Assembly: GCA_003154055.1 (NCBI GenBank)
Contig: PMCH01000209.1
Span: 2,323 to 11,120, forward strand
DNA from: Acidobacteriaceae bacterium
Lineage (GTDB): Bacteria; Acidobacteriota; Terriglobia; Terriglobales; Acidobacteriaceae
Direction of reading: 5' to 3'
DNA length: 8,798 nt
Shown: piece by piece, positions 1 to 5,728 of the stretch
How positions within the stretch are numbered: position 1 is the stretch's first letter
Layout of the letters: each line of letters opens with the position of its first letter
Translations under genes and position numbers: made by a program
The notes under the pieces: generated by a model
What the model saw: the letters and a program-made list of their open reading frames with translations, nothing else
Told to the model about the DNA's origin: nothing
Databases searched by the model: none

Positions 1-320
1 TCGCCGCGGCGCTCCTTGGCGATGATCTGCTCGTAGAGGCGGCCGGTGGTCCAGTTGTTGTCGCGAGAAAGTTTGGCGTGGGTGAAGCGCTCGTAGTGGC
101 CAAGATCGAGATCGGTTTCGGCGCCGTCGTCAGTGACGAAGACCTCGCCGTGCTGAAATGGAGACATCGTTCCGGGATCGACGTTCAAGTAGGGGTCGAA
201 CTTCATCAAGTTGACCTTGAGGCCCCGGCTTTCGAGCAGGCATCCCATGGAGGCCGCCGCCAGTCCCTTGCCCAATGAAGACACCACACCGCCGGTTACA
301 AAGATGTACTTCGCCGACAT
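1..320 (-). CDS. pyrG: CTP synthase, N-terminal part (runs off left edge)
   Basis: CTP synthase makes CTP from UTP, ATP and glutamine in the cytoplasm, the last step of de novo pyrimidine nucleotide synthesis. Only the first 106 codons of a protein usually near 540 residues are present; the rest lies beyond position 1. Reading the minus strand from ATG at 320-318 gives MSAKYIFVTGGVVSSLGKG, the family's opening with its P-loop (residues 10-19). The highly conserved block at residues 40-79 follows (KFDPYLNVDPGTMSPFQHGE, then VFVTDDGAETDLDLGHYERF), and includes Asp72, the expected Mg-binding residue. The C-terminal glutamine amidotransferase domain is not visible. The start is supported by GAGG on the minus strand (326-329), five bases before the ATG. 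The gene is divergent from guaA. Identification is from motifs and is very secure. Confidence 0.97.
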   Translation of the reverse strand, partial: MSAKYIFVTGGVVSSLGKGLAAASMGCLLESRGLKVNLMKFDPYLNVDPGTMSPFQHGEVFVTDDGAETDLDLGHYERFTHAKLSRDNNWTTGRLYEQIIAKERRG

Positions 321-375
321 CGATTCCTCGCTCTAAATTGTCTTTGAGTTTTGTGCAGGCTGGGGTGCACGATCA

Positions 376-384
376 ATTATGGCA
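376..384 (-). promoter_or_regulatory. Candidate extended -10 promoter element for pyrG
   Basis: On the minus strand this reads TGCCATAAT, an extended -10 element (TG, one base, then CATAAT, one mismatch from TATAAT). Transcription would start near position 369, giving a leader of about 50 bases before the pyrG ATG at 320. No good -35 hexamer lies at the usual distance, which extended -10 promoters can tolerate. The call rests on one short match in a divergent spacer, so it is tentative. Confidence 0.35.
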
Positions 385-487
385 GAGATTATTCTGAAAG
401 GGAATGTGGAAAAAGCAGGCCGCGAAACCCCGTCTCGCGGGCGCTTTGCTGGCGTGCCGGTGGCGCCAACGTCCGTCCTTTGACGCT

Positions 488-509
488 AACGGAGGGAACA
501 ACCCTCGTT
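488..509 (+). other. Hairpin in the pyrG-guaA spacer, upstream of guaA
   Basis: GAGGG (492-496) pairs perfectly with CCCTC (502-506) around an AACAA loop. If G491 is bulged, three further pairs form (488-490 with 507-509), giving an eight-pair stem. No T-run follows, so it is not a standard terminator. It sits 84 bases upstream of the guaA GTG and may lie in its leader or be a DNA-level site. A second short inverted repeat, CCGCGA/TCGCGG, lies at 420-425 and 435-440. Function is unknown; no known purine riboswitch core was recognised here. Confidence 0.3.
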
Positions 510-539
510 GCACACCATACGACCTTTTCTGGTTGCTAC

Positions 540-545
540 TACAAT
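540..545 (+). promoter_or_regulatory. Possible -10 hexamer for guaA
   Basis: TACAAT matches the -10 consensus at five of six positions and lies 48 bases before the guaA GTG. No convincing -35 sits 16-18 bases upstream; the nearest TTGCAC (508-513) is 26 bases away, too far for ordinary sigma-70 spacing. This is a weak candidate, listed because guaA must have a promoter somewhere in this divergent spacer. Confidence 0.2.
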
Positions 546-593
546 CATTTTCTGTTGGTTTACAACTGAGCGGGCAATCTGAGACACTCATCC

Positions 594-2159
594 GTGGAAA
601 CCCAATCCATCGTTGTCCTCGATTTTGGGGCGCAATATTCGCAGCTGATTGCGCGCCGCATCCGCGAACAGAAGATCTTTTCGGTCGTCCTGCCGTTTAA
701 TGTCACCCTGGAAGAGATTCGCAGCTACTCACCCGTCGGGATCATTCTGTCGGGTGGGCCGTCGTCGGTGTACGACAAGGACGCGCCGCATGCCGACAAG
801 AAAGTGTTCAGTCTCGGCCTGCCTGTGCTCGGCATCTGCTACGGATTGCAGTTCATGGTGTACGCGCTCGGCGGGAAGGTGCGTCCGGCGGAGAAGCGTG
901 AGTACGGACACGCGAAGGTTGAGCTCCAGCATGGCGACTCGCAGCTTTTTCAGGGACTGCCCAAGGTGCTGGCAGTCTGGATGTCGCATGGCGACTCGGC
1001 GGAAGAGTTGCCTCCGGGATTCCGGCTAACAGCGCGAACTCCTAACGCCGTGGCGGCAATTGAGAATCCTGAACAGAAAATGTGGGCGGTGCAGTTCCAT
1101 CCAGAGGTGCATCACACTCCGCTGGGGACGGACATCCTGCGGAATTTTGCGGTGAATATTTGCGGGGCGAAGCCAAACTGGACGGGACAACACTTTATTG
1201 ACGCGACTGTGGCGCAGGTGAAGGCGCAGGTGGGAGACGGGCGGGCGATCTGCGCGCTTTCGGGCGGCGTGGATTCGTCGGTGGCAGCGGTGCTGGTGGA
1301 TCGCGCCATGCGTAATTCTTCCCGGAAGACGCGGCTGACTTGCGTGTTCGTCAATAACGGAGTTCTGCGCAAGGGCGAGTTCGAACAAGTGCAGAAGAAC
1401 CTGCGGGACAATCTTGGCCTGCACCTGGTCGCGGTGGATGCAACCGATCGCTTCATGCAGAAATTGGCGGGCGTGACCGATCCGGAGAAGAAAAGAAAGA
1501 TCATCGGGAACGAGTTCATCGCGGTATTTGACGACGAGGCGCAAAAGATCGAGAAAGAAGAAGGCAAGGTCGACTGGCTGGTGCAGGGGACGCTTTATCC
1601 CGACGTGATCGAATCGCGTTCGGTGCGCGGGCCGTCGGAGGTGATCAAGTCGCATCACAACGTGGGCGGGCTGCCGGAGAAGATGAAGCTCAAGCTGATC
1701 GAGCCGCTGAAAGACCTATTTAAGGATGAAGTCCGGCGGATCGGGCGCGATCTGGGGATGCCCGAGGACATTTTGCAGCGGCAGCCGTTCCCCGGGCCGG
1801 GACTGGCGGTGCGGATTTTGGGTGAAGTCACGAAAGAACGCGCTGACTTGCTGCGCGATTGCGATGAGATTGTGGTGGGCGAGATCAAGAAGGCCGGGCT
1901 GTATCAGAAGATCTGGCAGTCGTTCGCCGTGCTGCTGCCGGTGATGTCGGTGGGCGTGATGGGGGATCAGCGGACATATGCTTACACTTGCGCTGTCCGC
2001 GCCGTGCATTCTGAGGACGGCATGACTGCGGACTGGGTGCCGCTACCGTATGAAGTCCTGAAGACGATTTCGAATCGGATTGTGAATGAAGTGCGCGGCG
2101 TGAACCGGGTGGTGTACGACATTACGTCAAAGCCGCCGGGGACGATTGAATGGGAGTGA
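594..2159 (+). CDS. guaA: GMP synthase (glutamine-hydrolysing)
   Basis: GuaA converts XMP to GMP in the cytoplasm using ATP and ammonia released from glutamine, the last step of guanine nucleotide synthesis. The 521-residue product matches the usual 510-525. Residues 1-190 form a class I glutamine amidotransferase domain: oxyanion segment ILSGGPSS (51-58), nucleophile Cys82 in GICYGLQ, and His169 and Glu171 in QFHPEVHH. The ATP-pyrophosphatase domain follows, with P-loop SGGVDSS (223-229). The C-terminal dimerisation domain contains RQPFPGPGLAVR and ends with the family's typical ITSKPPGTIEWE. All key residues are present. The start is GTG: an in-frame TGA at 567-569 leaves no other usual start codon, although the Shine-Dalgarno sequence is poor. 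It is divergent from pyrG and convergent with the small gene downstream, so it is probably monocistronic. Confidence 0.98.
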   Translation: METQSIVVLDFGAQYSQLIARRIREQKIFSVVLPFNVTLEEIRSYSPVGIILSGGPSSVYDKDAPHADKKVFSLGLPVLGICYGLQFMVYALGGKVRPAEKREYGHAKVELQHGDSQLFQGLPKVLAVWMSHGDSAEELPPGFRLTARTPNAVAAIENPEQKMWAVQFHPEVHHTPLGTDILRNFAVNICGAKPNWTGQHFIDATVAQVKAQVGDGRAICALSGGVDSSVAAVLVDRAMRNSSRKTRLTCVFVNNGVLRKGEFEQVQKNLRDNLGLHLVAVDATDRFMQKLAGVTDPEKKRKIIGNEFIAVFDDEAQKIEKEEGKVDWLVQGTLYPDVIESRSVRGPSEVIKSHHNVGGLPEKMKLKLIEPLKDLFKDEVRRIGRDLGMPEDILQRQPFPGPGLAVRILGEVTKERADLLRDCDEIVVGEIKKAGLYQKIWQSFAVLLPVMSVGVMGDQRTYAYTCAVRAVHSEDGMTADWVPLPYEVLKTISNRIVNEVRGVNRVVYDITSKPPGTIEWE

Positions 2160-2161
2160 GG

Positions 2162-2192
2162 GCAGTGGTTAGTGAATGGTGGCTAGTGGTCA
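2162..2192 (+). repeat. Short degenerate AGTGGT-type tandem repeat after guaA
   Basis: Just after the guaA stop, AGTGGTTAGTG, ATGGTGGCTAGTGG and GTGGTCAG repeat a (G)TGG(T/C)TAGTGG theme. The stretch is low in complexity and differs from the coding DNA on both sides. It resembles small intergenic repeats I associate with acidobacterial genomes; that resemblance is from memory and not tested. It has no coding potential. Confidence 0.4.
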
Positions 2193-2204
2193 GAAAATTA
2201 TGAG

Positions 2205-2230
2205 GCGCCAAGGGCGCGCGGTTATTTTTA
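2205..2230. terminator. Weak candidate bidirectional terminator between guaA and the small gene
   Basis: GCGCC (2205-2209) and GGCGC (2213-2217) form a five-pair stem with a three-base loop. On the plus strand it is followed by a T-rich stretch interrupted by an A (2222-2229), on the minus strand by an AT-rich stretch (2194-2201). Its place between two convergent genes fits a shared terminator. The stem is short and neither T-tract is clean. It touches the stop codon of the minus-strand gene. Confidence 0.3.
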
Positions 2231-2437
2231 GGGCACGTCAATCACGGGTCGTTTTCGTTGCACACGCCTTTGGAATTCGCACTCCTCTTTGATGTCGTCC
2301 CATGCACCGAGTTTCTCCCATTTCTTGCGCTCGCGCCACTCTTCCTCCGAAAGGGCACTACCGATCGACTTTTCTTCCGCTGAAACATTAGCGATCCCGC
2401 TTAACCAGACGCCTTTGTAATCGGCTAGGTACAGCAT
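2228..2437 (-). CDS. Small charged protein of unknown function (69 aa)
   Basis: I do not recognise this protein. It begins MLYLADYKGVWLSGIANVSA, followed by a strongly charged stretch rich in Glu, Lys, Arg and Trp (residues 30-65), probably helical, and ends in PVIDVP. It has no signal peptide, membrane segment or metal-binding pattern; Cys53 is the only cysteine. The reading frame could extend to an ATG at 2512. I chose the ATG at 2437 because AAAGGAGGAT (a full Shine-Dalgarno) lies about seven bases upstream, the best ribosome binding site in the window. A candidate promoter also lies between the two starts. The gene sits alone between convergent guaA and divergent hutU, and its base composition looks less GC-rich than its neighbours. 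That it is a real gene is likely but rests on the ribosome binding site and context. Confidence 0.6.
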   Translation of the reverse strand: MLYLADYKGVWLSGIANVSAEEKSIGSALSEEEWRERKKWEKLGAWDDIKEECEFQRRVQRKRPVIDVP

Positions 2438-2444
2438 GGAAATA

Positions 2445-2454
2445 TCCTCCTTTA
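2445..2454 (-). promoter_or_regulatory. Strong Shine-Dalgarno of the small gene
   Basis: On the minus strand this reads AAAGGAGGAT, nearly complementary to the full anti-Shine-Dalgarno of 16S rRNA, with about seven bases to the ATG at 2437-2435. It decides the start codon of the small gene and is far stronger than the sites before guaA, hutU and hutI. Confidence 0.75.
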
Positions 2455-2485
2455 TAGAGGTTTCACGCACTGGCTTGCAGGTTTG

Positions 2486-2514
2486 TCTATGACGACGATC
2501 ACAAACGGGCACAA
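2486..2514 (-). promoter_or_regulatory. Candidate sigma-70 promoter of the small gene
   Basis: On the minus strand TTGTGC (2514-2509) and CATAGA (2491-2486) are separated by exactly 17 bases. Each hexamer matches the consensus at four of six positions. A start near 2479 would give a leader of about 42 bases before the ATG at 2437 and would exclude the upstream ATG at 2512. The match is modest. Confidence 0.3.
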
Positions 2515-2597
2515 CTGGCTCCGCACAGTCATGCCGTATCCCATGTTGACTAGGTTTTGAATTGCCGATTTCAGAGGCAACGAACTACCATATCTCC

Positions 2598-4292
2598 ATG
2601 CCTGTCGACACCGAGATTCAGCAGTCCGCCTACACCCGCATTCGCGCGCCCCGTGGCAACACGCTTTCCTGCAAGGGGTGGCAGCAGGAAGCGGCGATGC
2701 GGATGCTCATGAACAATCTTGACGAGGAAGTGGCCGAGCGGCCGCAGGATCTTGTTGTTTATGGCGGAACGGGCAAGGCGGCGCGTAATTGGGATTGCTA
2801 TCACGCGATCGTCAACTCGCTGAAGAATCTCGAGAACGACGAGACGCTGCTGGTGCAGTCGGGCAAACCCGTGGGCGTGTTCAAGACGCACGAGTACGCG
2901 CCGCGGGTGCTGATTGCGAATTCGAATCTGGTTGGACATTTTTCCAACTGGGAGAAGTTCAACGAACTCGAGCGCGCGGGCCTCATGATGTATGGGCAGA
3001 TGACGGCCGGGTCGTGGATCTACATCGGGTCGCAGGGGATTGTGCAGGGGACGTACGAGACGTTTGCGGCGGCCGGAGAGAAACATTTTGGCGGCGATCA
3101 TTTTGCCGGCGATCTCGGCGGGAAGCTGATCGTCTCGGGCGGAATGGGCGGCATGGGTGGAGCGCAGCCGCTGGCGGCCACGATGACGGGGGCGGCGTTC
3201 CTGGGGATTGATGTCGATCCCGAGCGCATAAAGAAGCGGCTCAAGACCGGGTACTGCGATTTTCTCGTGAATACGCTCGATGAGGCACTGCGCATTCTGA
3301 AGAACGCGGTGCGCAAGAAAGAAAATATTTCGGTTGGGCTGGTGGGGAATTGCGCGGATGTGATTCCTGAGTTGGCTGAGCGCGGCGTGGTGCCGGACAT
3401 TCTGACGGACCAGACTTCGGCGCACGATCCGCTGAATGGGTATGTGCCGAACGGGATGACCTTCGAAGCGGCGCTGGAGCTGCGCAAGCGCGATCCGAAG
3501 GCGTACCAGGAGCGGTCGCTGGATGCGATGGCACGGCACGTCGAGGGGATGCTGCGGTTGCAGAAGATGGGCGCGGTCACGTTCGACTACGGAAACAATA
3601 TCCGGACGTTTGCGTTTCAGCGCGGCGTGAAGAATGCTTATGACTTTCCGGGGTTTGTGCCGGAATATATTCGGCCGCTGTTTTGCGAAGGGCGCGGGCC
3701 GTTCCGGTGGGTAGCGCTTTCCGGCGAGGCTTCGGATATCGCGGTCACGGATGATCTCGTGCTGGAACTGTTTCCTGAGAATCGTGGCCTGCGCCGCTGG
3801 ATCGAACTCGCTCGCAAGCGGATCAAATTCCAGGGACTGCCGGCCCGCATCTGCTGGCTGGGATATGGCGAGCGGGCGCGATTTGGGCTCGCTATCAACG
3901 AACTTGTAAAGAAGGGTACGATCAAGGCGCCGGTCGTCATCGGTCGCGATCATCTGGATTGCGGGTCAGTTGCTTCTCCGTTCCGCGAGACGGAGAGCAT
4001 GAAAGATGGGAGCGATGCGGTCGCTGACTGGCCGCTGCTAAATGCGCTGCTGAATACGGCGGCGGGCGCGTCGTGGGTTTCGATTCACAACGGCGGTGGC
4101 GTGGGGATTGGATACTCGCTGCACGCCGGGCAGGTCACCGTGGCCGACGGCACCGACGCGATGGCCAAGCGCATCGAGCGCGTGCTGACTTGCGATCCAG
4201 GGATGGGCGTGATCCGGCATGTGGATGCGGGGTATAACGAGGCGAAAGAGTTCGCCGCGCGGAAAGACGTCAAGATACCGATGGGCAGGTAG
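2598..4292 (+). CDS. hutU: Urocanate hydratase (urocanase)
   Basis: HutU adds water to urocanate to give 4-imidazolone-5-propionate, the second step of histidine breakdown; it is a cytoplasmic, NAD+-dependent homodimer. From this start the protein has 564 residues, close to the usual 550-560. Visible marks are the N-terminal LSCKGWQQEAAMRMLMNNLD, the Rossmann glycine run GGMGGMGG (residues 181-188), the urocanase signature FQGLPARICW with its active-site Cys419, the RDHLDCGSVASPFRETESM block, and HNGGGVGIGYS near residue 497. All conserved blocks are intact. The start is uncertain: the frame extends to TTG at 2562 (576 residues) and neither has a clear ribosome binding site. ATG 2598 is preferred because homology to the family begins only after it. 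hutI follows 88 bases later in the same direction. Confidence 0.97.
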   Translation: MPVDTEIQQSAYTRIRAPRGNTLSCKGWQQEAAMRMLMNNLDEEVAERPQDLVVYGGTGKAARNWDCYHAIVNSLKNLENDETLLVQSGKPVGVFKTHEYAPRVLIANSNLVGHFSNWEKFNELERAGLMMYGQMTAGSWIYIGSQGIVQGTYETFAAAGEKHFGGDHFAGDLGGKLIVSGGMGGMGGAQPLAATMTGAAFLGIDVDPERIKKRLKTGYCDFLVNTLDEALRILKNAVRKKENISVGLVGNCADVIPELAERGVVPDILTDQTSAHDPLNGYVPNGMTFEAALELRKRDPKAYQERSLDAMARHVEGMLRLQKMGAVTFDYGNNIRTFAFQRGVKNAYDFPGFVPEYIRPLFCEGRGPFRWVALSGEASDIAVTDDLVLELFPENRGLRRWIELARKRIKFQGLPARICWLGYGERARFGLAINELVKKGTIKAPVVIGRDHLDCGSVASPFRETESMKDGSDAVADWPLLNALLNTAAGASWVSIHNGGGVGIGYSLHAGQVTVADGTDAMAKRIERVLTCDPGMGVIRHVDAGYNEAKEFAARKDVKIPMGR

Positions 4293-4365
4293 CTGTCAGC
4301 TATCAGCTGTCAGGCATGCAGATTCCTCGCTTCGCTCGGAATGACAATCCGATTAATGACAATCC
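4291..4365 (+). repeat. Intergenic repeat cluster between hutU and hutI
   Basis: The 88-base spacer is built almost entirely of repeats. AGCTGTCAG occurs at 4291-4299, overlapping the hutU stop, and again at 4305-4313. AATGACAATCC occurs at 4340-4350 and 4355-4365, with a 15-base period. Between them lies GATTCCTCGC followed by TTCGCTCGGAATG (4321-4343), whose ends ATTCC and GGAAT can pair. It resembles dispersed REP-like intergenic elements. No T-run follows, so it is unlikely to be a simple terminator. Confidence 0.5.
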
Positions 4366-4380
4366 TGCTATGGTGATTGC

Positions 4381-5658
4381 GTGAAATTGAAGCCGTTGTT
4401 GCTGGTGAACATCGGCCAGCTTGCCACGCTGCGCTATTCCACGCCTGGCCCTCGGCGCGGGTCTTCCCTCTCAGAACTCGGGATCATTGAAAACGCCGCC
4501 GTCCTCTGCTCGGGCGGGAAGATCGTTTCGGTGGGCACGACGAAAGAAGCGCTGCGCGATCCATGGCTGAAGAAGAATCGGAAGAAGATCACCGAGATCG
4601 ACTGCGGCGGGCGTGTTGTGCTGCCGGGGTTCGTGGATTCGCACACGCATCCGGTGTTTGCGCAGCCGCGACTGGTGGATTTCGAGAAGCGTATTTCAGG
4701 CGCGAATTATGAGGAAATTGCGGAGGCCGGCGGGGGCATTCGGTCGAGCATTGATGGCGTGCGGAAAGCCAGCAAGGCTGAGCTTAAGGGAAAGGTGCTC
4801 ACCGCGCTTCACGATCTGGCGAAACATGGCACAACAACGGTCGAGGCCAAGTCGGGCTACGGGCTCAGTCTGGAGTCGGAACTAAAGTCACTGGAAGCGA
4901 TCCGCGCGGCCGCCAGGATGTGGCCGGGGACGGTGGCGCCGACTTTTCTGGGCGCACATGTCGTTCCGCCTGAATTTCGCGGACGCTCACAAAAGTACGT
5001 TGAGATCGTCTGTAAAGAGATGATGCCAGCGGTCGCGAAGCGGAAACTGGCCTCGTTCGTCGATGTCTTTTGTGATCGCGGGGCATTCAGCGCGGAAGAG
5101 ACCGCGCAGATTTTCCAGGCTGCCGAGAAACACGGCCTCGCGGTCCGCGCGCACATGGGGCAGTTGAGCGAGACGAGGATTGCGCCATTTCTGAAGTTCC
5201 GGCCGGCGTCGCTCGACCATATGGATCATGTAAACGAGGCCGATCTGCCCGCACTCGCACACAGTGATGTGGTCGCAACCTTCGTTCCAGGAGCTAACTA
5301 CTTTCTGGGTCTAAGCCGATATCCGGATGCTCGCAGGTTGATCGAGGCGGGCGTGGCGGTGGCGGTGGCAACGGACTACAACCCGGGATCATCGCCCACG
5401 TTCAGCATGCCGATGGCAATGTCGCTGGCGTGCACGCAGATGAGAATGTCGCCCGCCGAAGCGATTGCGGCGACCACGATTAATGGCGCGTGGGCGCTGC
5501 GTTTGGCCGATCGCAAGGGCAGCGTGGAAGCGGGCAAAGATGCGGACCTGGCAGTTTTTGATGTGAGAGACTATAGGGAGATCTCGTACTGGTTCGGGGT
5601 GAACCGGTGCGTATTGACCATCGTGAGTGGAGTAGCCAGCGGCCAACTTCCCGCCTGA
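4381..5658 (+). CDS. hutI: Imidazolonepropionase
   Basis: HutI opens the ring of 4-imidazolone-5-propionate, the product of HutU, to give N-formimino-L-glutamate: the third step of histidine breakdown, in the cytoplasm. It is a metal-dependent amidohydrolase. The 425-residue length is slightly above the usual 405-420. The metal site is visible: His88 and His90 in VDSHTHPVF, His258 in RAHMGQ, and Asp332 in VATDYNPGSSPT; LDHMDHV (278-284) carries a further conserved histidine pair. VEAKSGYGL (154-162) is also typical. The C-terminus returns to the beta-sandwich of the composite domain (GSVEAGKDADLAVFD). The start is GTG and lacks a clear Shine-Dalgarno. A four-codon reading frame starting at ATG 4370 ends in a TGA that overlaps this GTG as GTGA, possibly chance. 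It is presumably co-transcribed with hutU. Confidence 0.97.
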   Translation: MKLKPLLLVNIGQLATLRYSTPGPRRGSSLSELGIIENAAVLCSGGKIVSVGTTKEALRDPWLKKNRKKITEIDCGGRVVLPGFVDSHTHPVFAQPRLVDFEKRISGANYEEIAEAGGGIRSSIDGVRKASKAELKGKVLTALHDLAKHGTTTVEAKSGYGLSLESELKSLEAIRAAARMWPGTVAPTFLGAHVVPPEFRGRSQKYVEIVCKEMMPAVAKRKLASFVDVFCDRGAFSAEETAQIFQAAEKHGLAVRAHMGQLSETRIAPFLKFRPASLDHMDHVNEADLPALAHSDVVATFVPGANYFLGLSRYPDARRLIEAGVAVAVATDYNPGSSPTFSMPMAMSLACTQMRMSPAEAIAATTINGAWALRLADRKGSVEAGKDADLAVFDVRDYREISYWFGVNRCVLTIVSGVASGQLPA

Positions 5659-5728
5659 GCGGAACCTTGCCGCGAGTTTTCTCGTAATACTGAAAAGCAA
5701 ACCCTCCATTGGAGAATTTATTACTAAC

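Noticed and set aside
321..593. Purine riboswitch or other known riboswitch before guaA
   Set aside because: I could not find the conserved core or three-way junction; only simple hairpins are visible.
404..700. Plus-strand open frame of 98 codons overlapping the guaA start
   Set aside because: It overlaps guaA in another frame, has no recognisable domain or ribosome binding site, and covers the divergent promoter region.
1026..1658. Minus-strand open frame of 210 codons opposite guaA
   Set aside because: Antisense to conserved GMP synthase sequence; His/Arg-rich shadow composition.
2228..2512. Longer 94-residue version of the small gene starting at 2512
   Set aside because: The strong Shine-Dalgarno sits just before the internal ATG at 2437, and a candidate promoter lies between the two starts.
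2571..3953. Long open frame of 460 codons on the minus strand opposite hutU
   Set aside because: It is wholly antisense to a well-supported urocanase, is rich in Arg, His and Pro as expected of a shadow frame in GC-rich DNA, and shows no recognisable domain.
5667..5690. Promoter TTGCCG/TAATAC before the aminopeptidase
   Set aside because: The spacer would be only 12 bases, too short for a functional sigma-70 promoter.
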